From the NCBI GenBank assembly GCA_963728165.1, contig CAVSIY010000002.1:310001-374000 (forward strand): DNA of 64,000 nucleotides, in the 5' to 3' direction. The notes under the pieces are model-generated. The model ran no database searches, was not told the origin of the DNA, and saw nothing but the letters and a program-made list of their open reading frames with translations. This document shows positions 52,380 to 60,370 of this stretch, piece after piece. Position 1 is the first letter of the stretch. Each line of letters opens with the position of its first letter. Position numbers and translations under genes: made by a program. This DNA is from Hyphomicrobium_A sp963728165 (GTDB lineage Bacteria > Pseudomonadota > Alphaproteobacteria > Rhizobiales > Hyphomicrobiaceae).

Positions 52380-53369
52380 ATGGATTTCAAGGGTCTGTTG
52401 AGCATGCCACTGGCGCCAAAATCTGCCCTCGTCTGCGCCCGTGTCTGCACCCGCGCGGCGCTCGCTTTGGCCGTTCTTTTCTGCTGTGCCGGCGCTCCTC
52501 TGCGTGCCGATCCGCTGCAGGTGAAAGAGGTCGCCCCGGGCGTGTTCGTGCATCAAGGGCGCTACGAGATCTTCACGCCGCGCAACGAGGGCGACACCTC
52601 CAATTCCGGTTTCATCATCGGTCGCGACGGCGTCGCCGTGATCGATACCGGCGGCAGCCCGCGCGTCGGCGAGGCGCTGCTCGCAGCCATCCGTGCGCGC
52701 ACGCAATTGCCGATCAAGTACGTGATCAACACGCACATGCATCCCGACCACGTGTTCGGCAACGTGGCGTTCCAAGGCGAGAAACCGGTCTTTGTCGGGC
52801 ATTACAAGCTGCCGCGCGCGCTCGCCGCCCGAGGCGACCGCTATCTCGCGATCAACAAGGAGCTGTTGGGAGACAAGGCCTTCGCCGGAACGCGCATCAT
52901 CCCGCCCACGCTGCTCGTCAAGGACAAGACCGAGCTCGATCTGGGCGGGCGCACGCTTCAGCTCGAGGCGCAGAAGACAGCGCATACCGACAACGACCTG
53001 ACCATCTTCGACAAGAAGACCGGCACGCTCTTTCTCGGCGATATCCTGTTCTCCAAGCACATTCCAGCGCTCGATGGCTCGATTCGCGGCTGGCTCACCC
53101 TGCTCGACCAGCTCAAGAGCCGCCACGATGTCGCCCGCGTCGTGCCCGGGCACGGACCGGGCTCGATGGAGTGGCCGCAGGCGCTGGCGGCCGAGCAGCG
53201 CTATCTAAAGACCGTGGCCGACGACGTGCGCGCCCAGATCAAGCAGGGCCGCACCATGTCGGAGGCGATGAAGTCGGCTGGCCTGTCCGAAAAGGATGCA
53301 TGGCTACTGTTCAAGGAGTATCATGCGCGCAACGTCTCGGCGGCCTTCGCCGAGCTCGAATGGGAATGA
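52380..53369 (+). CDS. Quinoprotein relay system zinc metallohydrolase
   Basis: The 329-residue exported protein has a signal ending PLRA and a metallo-beta-lactamase domain with the zinc motif HMHPDH (His119, His121, Asp123, His124). TPRNEGDTSNSGFIIGRDGVAVIDTGG is the typical start of the fold, and VVPGHGPG and LFLGDILF supply further ligands. It resembles SoxH-related hydrolases that accompany quinoprotein dehydrogenases together with a SoxYZ-like carrier, as here. The role in releasing or maturing a thiol-bound group is hypothesis in the literature. Start placed at 52380 for a proper signal; an upstream frame exists. Confidence 0.85.
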   Translation: MDFKGLLSMPLAPKSALVCARVCTRAALALAVLFCCAGAPLRADPLQVKEVAPGVFVHQGRYEIFTPRNEGDTSNSGFIIGRDGVAVIDTGGSPRVGEALLAAIRARTQLPIKYVINTHMHPDHVFGNVAFQGEKPVFVGHYKLPRALAARGDRYLAINKELLGDKAFAGTRIIPPTLLVKDKTELDLGGRTLQLEAQKTAHTDNDLTIFDKKTGTLFLGDILFSKHIPALDGSIRGWLTLLDQLKSRHDVARVVPGHGPGSMEWPQALAAEQRYLKTVADDVRAQIKQGRTMSEAMKSAGLSEKDAWLLFKEYHARNVSAAFAELEWE

Positions 53370-53410
53370 GACGCGACCCTCGCGGAGGAAAGAAAGAGGA
53401 AGCGAAGACA

Positions 53411-54229
53411 ATGCAAGCAACGGCGCTCTCCACCAAATCGCTATTTGCCCTCGTGGCCGTGGCTGCCATGGCGCTCGCCGGCGCCGCTGCGCGTGCCGAC
53501 GACGACCCCTGGCCCGACATTCATCGCGACGTCTTCGACAATCGCCCGATCGCCGAAAACGACGGCACCATCACGCTCGATGCGCCCTACCGCGCCGAGG
53601 ATGCCGCCATCGTCCCGCTCACCATGCACATCCCGGCGAGCGTCGCGAAGGACGTGAAGAGCCTGACGCTCGTCATCGACAAGAACCCCGCGCCTGTCGC
53701 CGCCACCTTCCACTTCGGCAAGGCTGCCGGCACGGGCGCGCGCATGCTCTCCACCCGCGTTCGCGTCAACATGTACTCCAACGTCCGCGCCGTGATCGAA
53801 ACGTCGGACGGCAAGCTGCATATGGCGACGAGGTACGTGAAGGCCTCTGGCGGCTGCTCGGCCCCGGCCGACAAGGATGTCGACGCGGCCATGGCAAACC
53901 TCGGCAAGGTGCGGATCAGGACCTTCGAGGGTTCCGCCGCTCAGACGCCCGGCACGCGCGAGGCACAAGTCATGATCCACCATCCCAACTTCACGGGCAT
54001 GCAGATGGATCAGATCACGCGCGAGTACACGCCGGCCAAGTTCGTGCAGGAGCTCGACGTAAAGCGCGGCGGCGAGCTCATCTTCCGCATGGACGGGGGC
54101 ATCTCGATCTCGGAGAACCCCAACTTCCGCTTCACGTTCGCGCCTGCCGCCGATGATACGCTGGAGGTGACGGCCAAGGACACCGACGGCAACGTGTTCA
54201 CGGGGACGTCGGCCGGCAAGGCGTCCTGA
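53411..54229 (+). CDS. Quinoprotein-associated SoxYZ-like carrier protein
   Basis: The 272-residue periplasmic protein fuses SoxY-like and SoxZ-like halves. After a signal (ending AARA), the first half begins WPDIHRDVFDNRPIAENDGTITLDAP and ends YVKASGGCSAPADKD, where Cys149 sits at the place of the SoxY carrier cysteine. The second half, from about 180, has VMIHHPNFTGMQMDQITREY and GGELIFRMDGGISISENPNFRF, the SoxZ Ig-like part. In Sox systems the carrier binds sulfur intermediates, but no SoxAX, SoxB or SoxCD is present. Its pairing with the metallohydrolase and xox genes defines the quinoprotein relay idea. A strong terminator follows. Confidence 0.87.
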   Translation: MQATALSTKSLFALVAVAAMALAGAAARADDDPWPDIHRDVFDNRPIAENDGTITLDAPYRAEDAAIVPLTMHIPASVAKDVKSLTLVIDKNPAPVAATFHFGKAAGTGARMLSTRVRVNMYSNVRAVIETSDGKLHMATRYVKASGGCSAPADKDVDAAMANLGKVRIRTFEGSAAQTPGTREAQVMIHHPNFTGMQMDQITREYTPAKFVQELDVKRGGELIFRMDGGISISENPNFRFTFAPAADDTLEVTAKDTDGNVFTGTSAGKAS

Positions 54230-54257
54230 TCGCGCCGCGCTACCCTCTCGAGCAACG

Positions 54258-54293
54258 AAAAAGGGCACCACGATCCCGTGGTGCCCTTTTTTT
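54258..54293 (+). terminator. Rho-independent terminator after the SoxYZ-like gene
   Basis: AAAAAGGGCACCACG, a four-base loop, then CGTGGTGCCCTTTTTTT is a classic intrinsic terminator. Because the stem is flanked by A and T runs it can also stop transcription of the convergent minus-strand genes. Confidence 0.92.
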
Positions 54294-54377
54294 GCGTCCG
54301 TCGTAGCCCCTGGCACAGCAGGCCGTCACAAGCAGCGCCGCTCCGCCTGGCTCAAAAGCAGCGAAGCTCCGCCTGCC

Positions 54378-54737
54378 TCAGAAGCAGCGAAGCTCCGCTT
54401 CGACCTGCGCGCGCTTCAGGTTCTTCACCTTTTCCAGGTACGGCGCGTAGCTGTTGAACATCGAGACGTTCTCGCCACCCTTCTGGCGCACCGACATGAT
54501 CGTCTCGGCCGCCTCGTACTCATCGAACGGCAGAAGCGCCGCGATCTGGTCGATCGAGCACGAGCACTTCTCCAACGATTCGCGCGTCTGGCCGTTGGTC
54601 TGCATGCAGGCGAACACGTAGTCCGCGCGAGCCTCAGTAGGATAATCGTTGGGCGGCAGCTTGAGATCGTCAGCCGCTGACGCCGCCGCGCTCGAGGCGA
54701 TGAGCGCCACAGCTGAGAGGATCACGTGCATTCTCAT
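54378..54737 (-). CDS. Small exported cysteine-containing protein, unknown function
   Basis: The 119-residue product has a signal (residues 1-22, ending ASAAD) and a mature helical domain. Mature cysteines occur in FACMQTNG, LEKCSCSID and the terminal ELRCF, a spacing that suggests disulfides. LPPNDYPTEARADYVFACMQ and EYEAAETIMSVRQKGGENV are the best landmarks. I do not recognise the family. Its start overlaps the stop of the upstream exported gene by four bases (ATGA), and the two reading frames are clearly co-translated. The setting, between quinoprotein-relay genes and MxaD/YVTN genes, points to a methanol-oxidation accessory. Confidence 0.75.
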   Translation of the reverse strand: MRMHVILSAVALIASSAAASAADDLKLPPNDYPTEARADYVFACMQTNGQTRESLEKCSCSIDQIAALLPFDEYEAAETIMSVRQKGGENVSMFNSYAPYLEKVKNLKRAQVEAELRCF

Positions 54738-55465
54738 TTTGCGCCCTCCTCCAGTCCAGTCACTCCATCGAGGGTAATGCGCTCCTCGAGCTTCAGCTTC
54801 TCGTTGCCCTTGTATTTGTTCTTGTAGGTTGAAACCAGGTCGACAATCTCGCCTGGAACCTGATCGCTCAGGATGAGCACGTATTGCGCACCTTCCCATC
54901 CTTGCATCTTGGCTGCGTGCTCGTCGGTCACGTAGGGATTCATCGAGATGCGGTAGGCGTCGATCGTCTTGCCCTTGTAGTCCACCTTGACCGGCTCCAC
55001 CTTCGTCTTGTCCTTAAGCGCCGTGGAGAAGACATTCTTCAGATAGGGGAGCTTGGCGCCGGCCAACATACTGAAGGTGGCAGCCGCTTGATCGAAGTAG
55101 ACGATGAACACGGGGTTGATCGTCAGTCCAGGAAGCTTCTGCAGATCGCGCGCCCTCTCGCCGGAATAGATCTGCAGGTCGACGTCCTTCTCGCCCGTGG
55201 GCTTGGCGGCGACAACCTTGAGCGTGATCGTATCGCTAAACGTCTGGCCGAGAAGTATCGGATCGGTGGCCGTTCGATTGAACTTGTAGTCGACCTCCTT
55301 GCCCTGCTCGACGTTCGCCAGGTGCTTCTGCTCGAAGATCATGTTGACCGCAGTGGGCGGATCACCCGCGGCGGCTGTCGCCAACCCGGAGCACAGTACG
55401 ACCATGAGCGCCGCAGGGGCGGCGCGCATACCAGAGAACCACATACTCACGTTTCCTTCCTTCAA
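54734..55465 (-). CDS. Exported protein of unknown function, partner of the 54378 gene
   Basis: The 243-residue product has a signal (ending ATAAAG near residue 34). The mature part is a beta-rich domain: EQKHLANVEQGKEVDYKFNRTATDPILLGQTFSDTITLKV, LPGLTINPVFIVYFDQAAATFSMLAGAKLPYLKNVF, DAYRISMNPYVTDEHAAKMQGWEGAQYVLILSDQVPGEIVDL. No cysteine remains in the mature part. It may be a lipocalin- or DUF-type ligand-binding fold, but I cannot name it. The overlapping small gene follows directly. Start at 55465; 55444 is an alternative. Confidence 0.75.
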   Translation of the reverse strand: MKEGNVSMWFSGMRAAPAALMVVLCSGLATAAAGDPPTAVNMIFEQKHLANVEQGKEVDYKFNRTATDPILLGQTFSDTITLKVVAAKPTGEKDVDLQIYSGERARDLQKLPGLTINPVFIVYFDQAAATFSMLAGAKLPYLKNVFSTALKDKTKVEPVKVDYKGKTIDAYRISMNPYVTDEHAAKMQGWEGAQYVLILSDQVPGEIVDLVSTYKNKYKGNEKLKLEERITLDGVTGLEEGAK

Positions 55466-55629
55466 TCTTGAATGTCATGCCACGTCTTTTGGGGTCTTTC
55501 TAACCTCACCGGCGCGCACGCGTAAACAGGGCAGAACCTTAACGATTGGTCATCCATGGCGGGGATTTGCGCACCGCAACAAGGACGCGGGGCCCAGCAA
55601 CGACCCCGCCGGCTCCATTGCCCAAGCTT
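55466..55629. other. Gap between the second propeller and the exported pair
   Basis: The 164-bp gap contains no supported gene. It may hold a promoter for the exported pair and the end of the upstream transcript. Confidence 0.4.
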
Positions 55630-56598
55630 TCAGCGCAGGAACAGACCGAAAGCCCGCGGGCCGTCGCCGACGGCGGCCTCGCCGGTAATGGTCAACGTCG
55701 CCGCATCGATCCGTTGCAGCACATTGTCGAACCAGGACGCGACATAGACGAAGCGCCCGGCCGGGTCGGCTTCGATGCCCTCGGGGTGGTCGCCGACGTC
55801 GATCGTCTTAACGACCTTGGAGCTCTGCAGATCGACCACGCTGACGCTGTCGCCGTACTGGTTGCTCACGAAGGCGTGCCCTCCCGCCAGCGCCACGTCA
55901 TAGGGGCGCCGGCCGACGCGCACGGTGGCGATCACCTTGCGGCTCGCGATGTCGATCACGCTGACGTCGTCGCTGGCGACGTTGGCGGTGTAGGCGCGCT
56001 TGCCGTCGCGGTCGATGGTGATGCCGAAGGGGCGCGTGCCCACCTTGATGCCGCCGAGCCTCTCATTGGTCGCAGCGTCGATGACGGAGACCTCGTTGCT
56101 GTCGCGGTCGGCCGTCAGCACCAGGCGACCGTCGGGCGTGATGGCGACGCCCGAGGGCGACTTGCCGACGGCGATGGTCGTCAGGATCGTCCCGGCGGCG
56201 GGATCGACGACGTAGATCTTGTGCGTGTACCAGTCCGCCACATAGACGCGTCCGTTGGTCGGGTGCGCGGCAACGCCGAGCGGCCCCTCCCCCACCTTCA
56301 GCCGCTTGACGACCTTGCGCGTCGCGGTGTCGATGACGACGAGCTCCTTGCCCTCAGGCGCGGTGACGTAGGCCTGCGCCCCGTCGCCCGACAGCGCGAT
56401 GCCGGCCGGCTTGCCCCCGATCTTGATCGTGGCGGTCGCCTGCATGGCGCCGAGTCCGACGACCGACAGCGAGTCGCCCGACTGATTGGTGATGAAGGCC
56501 TCGGTGACGTGGCCCGGCTCGGCCGCCGCCGAGCCGGCACCCGCGGTGGCGATCAGAACCGCGAGCGCTAATGCTGCCTGCTGAGGTCGGGATTGCAC
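55630..56598 (-). CDS. YVTN beta-propeller protein (second copy)
   Basis: The 322-residue periplasmic protein has a signal ending SAAAE and repeated blades: AFITNQSGDSLSVVGLGAMQATATIKIGGKPAGIALS, VYVADWYTHKIYVVDPAAGTILTTIAVGKSPSGVAIT, VLTADRDSNEVSVIDAATNERL and FVSNQYGDSVSVVDLQSSKVVKTIDVGDHPEGI. It is related in style to the propeller at 43964. No ATG fits; the GTG at 56598 gives a good signal peptide. It lies 14 bp after the MxaD-like gene on the same strand. Confidence 0.82.
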   Translation of the reverse strand: MQSRPQQAALALAVLIATAGAGSAAAEPGHVTEAFITNQSGDSLSVVGLGAMQATATIKIGGKPAGIALSGDGAQAYVTAPEGKELVVIDTATRKVVKRLKVGEGPLGVAAHPTNGRVYVADWYTHKIYVVDPAAGTILTTIAVGKSPSGVAITPDGRLVLTADRDSNEVSVIDAATNERLGGIKVGTRPFGITIDRDGKRAYTANVASDDVSVIDIASRKVIATVRVGRRPYDVALAGGHAFVSNQYGDSVSVVDLQSSKVVKTIDVGDHPEGIEADPAGRFVYVASWFDNVLQRIDAATLTITGEAAVGDGPRAFGLFLR

Positions 56599-56612
56599 GG
56601 AGGATAGGGGGC

Positions 56613-57146
56613 TCAGCCGCCCGCCTCGATCTGCTTTTTCAATGCATCGAGAGTGGTACGATAAAGGCCGCTCACCGCCTTCTTGGCGGCCTCGTCGCTG
56701 AGCTCCGGCGGCGGGTCGTTGTTCATGAACCCGCGATAGAACGCGCCGCGCCACTCGACCTTCGACTTGTCGTCACCCTCGGGCTTCACGCTCAGCATCG
56801 ACGAGTAGTCGTTGACGGGGAACACCTTCGGGTCGGGATGGTGCATCTCATATTTGTAGGTCATCTTTTCCGCATCGTACTTGTCGAGCTCCTCCTCGAT
56901 CTGGCCGCCCGACTTGAGCGTGAGCGTCCGCGTCGCCTTGGGCTCGTTGCCGCCCTTTCCCTCAGTCTTGGCGACAGCGGGAACCCAGCTCATGTCCTGG
57001 AAGTTGCCGATCACCTTCCAGACCTTGTCCGGAGAGGCATTGATCTCGACCGTTTCCGTCACCTTTTGCCGGCTCGGCCCGTGGGCCGACGCGGCAAGGG
57101 GGAACAGGGCCAGGACGGCCAATCCGAACGCAAGAGCTCTCACCAT
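56613..57146 (-). CDS. SRPBCC protein, MxaD-like, periplasmic
   Basis: The 177-residue product has a signal ending ASA and an SRPBCC (START-like) domain: QKVTETVEINASPDKVWKVIGNFQDMSWVPAVAKTEGKGGNEPKATRTLTL, and MTYKYEMHHPDPKVFPVNDYSSMLSVKP. This matches MxaD, which in calcium methanol dehydrogenase systems stimulates electron transfer to cytochrome cL. No mxaF or mxaG is near, so here it presumably serves the xox system. It is divergent from fhcB with a 172-bp gap and precedes the YVTN gene. Confidence 0.83.
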   Translation of the reverse strand: MVRALAFGLAVLALFPLAASAHGPSRQKVTETVEINASPDKVWKVIGNFQDMSWVPAVAKTEGKGGNEPKATRTLTLKSGGQIEEELDKYDAEKMTYKYEMHHPDPKVFPVNDYSSMLSVKPEGDDKSKVEWRGAFYRGFMNNDPPPELSDEAAKKAVSGLYRTTLDALKKQIEAGG

Positions 57147-57318
57147 CAGGCTTCCTCCGGATCTTTGCTTCTTTCTCGCGCCTCCGGCCCGACCATAGTG
57201 GCGCCACCAGAGGCGTGCAATCGTGCCCACCCCGGCAAAGCGCCGCATTGCCGCCCCGGTGTTGTTTTGGCCAGGCGTCCGTGCTTTGTTGCGCCCGCGC
57301 GAGGGAGACGACAGCCAC

Positions 57319-58689
57319 ATGAGTGCACAGAGCGACGGAATAAGCGGGGGGGCCGCTTCCGAACTCTACCATGATGTTACCTGCCCGTTTTGCGGACTGC
57401 TGTGCGACGATCTCGAGGTCGAGCGCACGGGCTCAACGCTCAAGGTCGTCAAGAACGGCTGTCCGCGCTCCAACGCCGGCTTTCAGCGCGTCCTGCCGTC
57501 GGCAAAGCCCATGGTCGAGGGCAAGGAGACTTCGCTCGAGGCCGCCATCGCTGCCGCCGCAGCGCGCATCAAGGCCGCGGCGCTTCCGCTCTATGGCGGC
57601 ATGGCCACCGACGTCGACGGCGCCCGCGCCGTCATGTCGCTGGCGGACCGCTCCTGCGGGGTCGTCGACCACGCGCTGAGCGAAGCCCAGTACCGCAACA
57701 TCAAGGTCTTGCAGACCAGCGGCTGGATCACGACCACGCTCACCGAGGCGCGCAACCGCGCCGACCTGTTCGTGATCGTGGGCAGCGACGTGCACAAGCT
57801 GCACGAGCGCTTTTTCGAGCGCATCGTCTGCGCGCCGCAATCGATGTTCGAGGACGTGGCGCAGAAGCGCACGATCGTGTTCATCGGCGAGGGGCTCGAT
57901 ACCTCGGCGGCCAAGGGACCGCGCATCAGCGAGGTGATCAATATTCCCTGCCCGGGCTCGCGCCTGATGGAGGTGTTGGGCGTGATCTCTGCCCGCCTGC
58001 GCGGGGCGAAACTGCAGCCCGCGCGCGGGGGCGAGCCCAAGCGCGGCCTCTTATCGGCGCTGCTGCCGCAGTCGTGGACGTCGAGCGCACCGGCAGAGGA
58101 GATCGCCGGTATCAAGCTGTCCGTGCTCGATGCCCTCGTCGAGAAGATCAAGGCGGCGAACTACGGGGTGATGGTGTGGGCGCCCCCCAGCCTCAACTTC
58201 CCGCACGCGGAGCTGGCGGTCCATCTCATCTGCGAGATCGTCAAGGACCTCAACGTCACCACGCGCTTTGCCGGCCTGTCGCTCGGCGGCAACGAAGGCT
58301 CCCCCAGCGCCGCCTCGGTCGCGGCCTGGCAGACGGGCTACCCCTTGCGCGTGAGCTACGCCAACGGCAAGCCCGAGTACGACTCCTACCGCTACTCCGT
58401 CGGCCGCATGCTGGCCCAGAACGAAGGCGACCTGTTGCTTTGGCTCGCCTCGTTCTCGACCGACCTCGGGCCGCCGCCGACCCGAATCCCGACCATCGTG
58501 CTGGGCACGCCGGGGCTGCGTCTGAGCCATCAGCCCGCCGTCTTCATCCCGGTCGGCACGCCGGGGATCGATCATGCCGGCATCATGATCCGGTGCGACA
58601 ACGTCGTGGCGTTGCCGATGAAGAACCTCGGCCGATCGCAACTGCCACGCGCGGCCGACGTGCTCGCCGCCATCGAAAAAGCCCTGTGA
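57319..58689 (+). CDS. fhcB: Formyltransferase/hydrolase complex subunit B (FwdB-like)
   Basis: The 456-residue protein is the large scaffold subunit of the Fhc complex and derives from the molybdopterin subunit FwdB of methanogens. It retains a CPFCGLLC motif (Cys22, Cys25, Cys29) and a further Cys48, the ligand spacing of a [4Fe-4S] site. Landmarks: GGMATDVDGARAVMSLADRSCGVVDHA, GWITTTLTEARNRADLFVIVGSD, NVTTRFAGLSLGGNEGSPSAASVAAWQTGYPLRVSYANG. The bacterial complex does not reduce CO2, so redox use of a cluster would be unexpected. Start at 57319, behind AGGGAGA. First of fhcBADC. Confidence 0.92.
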   Translation: MSAQSDGISGGAASELYHDVTCPFCGLLCDDLEVERTGSTLKVVKNGCPRSNAGFQRVLPSAKPMVEGKETSLEAAIAAAAARIKAAALPLYGGMATDVDGARAVMSLADRSCGVVDHALSEAQYRNIKVLQTSGWITTTLTEARNRADLFVIVGSDVHKLHERFFERIVCAPQSMFEDVAQKRTIVFIGEGLDTSAAKGPRISEVINIPCPGSRLMEVLGVISARLRGAKLQPARGGEPKRGLLSALLPQSWTSSAPAEEIAGIKLSVLDALVEKIKAANYGVMVWAPPSLNFPHAELAVHLICEIVKDLNVTTRFAGLSLGGNEGSPSAASVAAWQTGYPLRVSYANGKPEYDSYRYSVGRMLAQNEGDLLLWLASFSTDLGPPPTRIPTIVLGTPGLRLSHQPAVFIPVGTPGIDHAGIMIRCDNVVALPMKNLGRSQLPRAADVLAAIEKAL

Positions 58690-58705
58690 ACGCGAGCCCC
58701 GCCCG

Positions 58706-60370
58706 ATGATGATCAAGCTGACCGGTGGAAAGCTTTACGACCCTGCCAACAAGATCGACGGCGAGGTGCGCGACATCTACGTTGCCGATGGCCGCATCAT
58801 CGCCCCGGCACCCGAGGCGCGCATCGATGAGGAGTACGACCTCAGGGGCCGCATCGTGATGGCGGGCGCCATCGATCCCCACACGCACATCGGCGGCGGC
58901 AAGGTCACCATCGCGCGCATGCTGATGCCTGAGGATCATTCCAAGGACGAGGTGGCCCACACCGAGCTCACGCGCGCCGGCACCGGGCATGCCTGCCCCT
59001 CCACCCTCGTCACCGGCTACCGCTACGCGGAGATGGGCTACACCGCCTGTTTCGAGCCGGCGATGCTGCCGGCCAACGCGCGCCAGGCGCATCTGGAGAT
59101 GGGCGACACGCCGCTCGTCGACAAAGGTGCCTTCGTCATGCTCGGCAGCGATGACTTCATGCTGCGCCTGCTTGCGCAAAAGCACGATTTTTCGCGCATC
59201 AAGGACTACATCGCCTGGACCATGCACGCCTCTCAGGCGATCGCGGTGAAGGTCGTCAACCCGGGCGGCATCAGCGCCTTCAAGTTCAACCAGCGCAAGC
59301 TCGATCTCGACGAGAAGCACGCCTACTACGGCATCACCCCGCGCGACATCCTGGTGACGCTGGCGCGCGGCCTGCTCGAGCTCGGCGTCACCCATCCTCT
59401 GCACGTGCACGGGTGCAACCTCGGCATTCCCGGCAACGTGGAGACGACGCTCGCCACCATCCGCGCGGCCGAGGGGCTGCCGCTGCACCTCACCCACATC
59501 CAGTTCCACAGCTACGGCATCGGCGGCGACCGCCATTTCGATTCCGGTGCCGCCCGCATCGCCGAGCTGTTGGCGAAGAACCCCAATATCTCCATCGACG
59601 TCGGCCAGGTACTCTTCGGCCAGACCTGCACCGCGTCGGGCGACAGCATGCGCCAGTACAACGGCGCCAAGAACGCCGACCCCAAGCGGTGGGTGGTCAT
59701 GGACATCGAGTGCGACGCGGGCTGCGGTGTCGTCCCCTTCCGCTATCGCGACAAGAGCTACGTGCACTCGCTGCAGTGGGCGATCGGGCTGGAGACGTTC
59801 CTCTTGTGCGACGACCCCTGGCGCATCTTTCTGACCACCGACCACCCGAACGGGGCGCCCTTCTATACCTACCCGCACCTCATCCGGCTGTTGATGGACC
59901 GCGGCTTCCGCAAGGAGATGATGCTCAAGGTCGTGCCCGACGCCCTCAAGAACAGCACGCTGCCGACGCTCGATCGCGAGTACTCGCTCTATGAGGTCGC
60001 GATCATGACGCGCGCTGGTCCGGCGCGCAGCCTCGGCTTGAAGGACCGCGGCCACCTCGGCGTCGGCGCCTCAGCCGACATCACGGTCTACGCCGACCAG
60101 GCCGACCGCGAGGCGATGTTTAAGACACCCAAGCTCGTCTTCAAGAACGGCGAGCTCATCGTGCGCGACGGCCGCGTCGTCAAGGTCGTCCAGGGCGCCA
60201 CCCACGTGGCGCGGCCCCAGTACGACAAGTCAATCGAGAAGCCGCTCAAAGACTATTTCGACAACTACCACACGATGCGCATGGAGAACTTCAAGCTCAG
60301 CGACGAGGAGATCATCGAAGGCGGTCGCGGCGAGATCATCGTGCAACCGACCAAGGCCAGGGTGTCATGA
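58706..60370 (+). CDS. fhcA: Formyltransferase/hydrolase complex subunit A (formylmethylofuran hydrolase)
   Basis: The 554-residue amidohydrolase releases formate from formylmethylofuran. Metal-site motifs are GAIDPHTHIGGGK, LHVHGCNLGIPGN, LTHIQFHSYG and TTDHPNG, as in FwdA. The lysine of the dinuclear centre is probably in AIAVKVVNPGGISAFK. Length matches FhcA and FwdA. It follows fhcB by 16 bp and overlaps fhcD by four bases. Confidence 0.95.
   Translation: MMIKLTGGKLYDPANKIDGEVRDIYVADGRIIAPAPEARIDEEYDLRGRIVMAGAIDPHTHIGGGKVTIARMLMPEDHSKDEVAHTELTRAGTGHACPSTLVTGYRYAEMGYTACFEPAMLPANARQAHLEMGDTPLVDKGAFVMLGSDDFMLRLLAQKHDFSRIKDYIAWTMHASQAIAVKVVNPGGISAFKFNQRKLDLDEKHAYYGITPRDILVTLARGLLELGVTHPLHVHGCNLGIPGNVETTLATIRAAEGLPLHLTHIQFHSYGIGGDRHFDSGAARIAELLAKNPNISIDVGQVLFGQTCTASGDSMRQYNGAKNADPKRWVVMDIECDAGCGVVPFRYRDKSYVHSLQWAIGLETFLLCDDPWRIFLTTDHPNGAPFYTYPHLIRLLMDRGFRKEMMLKVVPDALKNSTLPTLDREYSLYEVAIMTRAGPARSLGLKDRGHLGVGASADITVYADQADREAMFKTPKLVFKNGELIVRDGRVVKVVQGATHVARPQYDKSIEKPLKDYFDNYHTMRMENFKLSDEEIIEGGRGEIIVQPTKARVS

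Noticed and set aside
53411..54229. A full thiosulfate-oxidising Sox system
   Set aside because: Only the SoxYZ-like carrier, a SoxH-like hydrolase and a rhodanese-like protein are present; SoxAX, SoxB and SoxCD are not seen.
42578..57146. A lanmodulin-type EF-hand protein or a lanthanide TonB receptor
   Set aside because: I looked for EF-hand loops and TonB-box barrels among the translated frames and found none.
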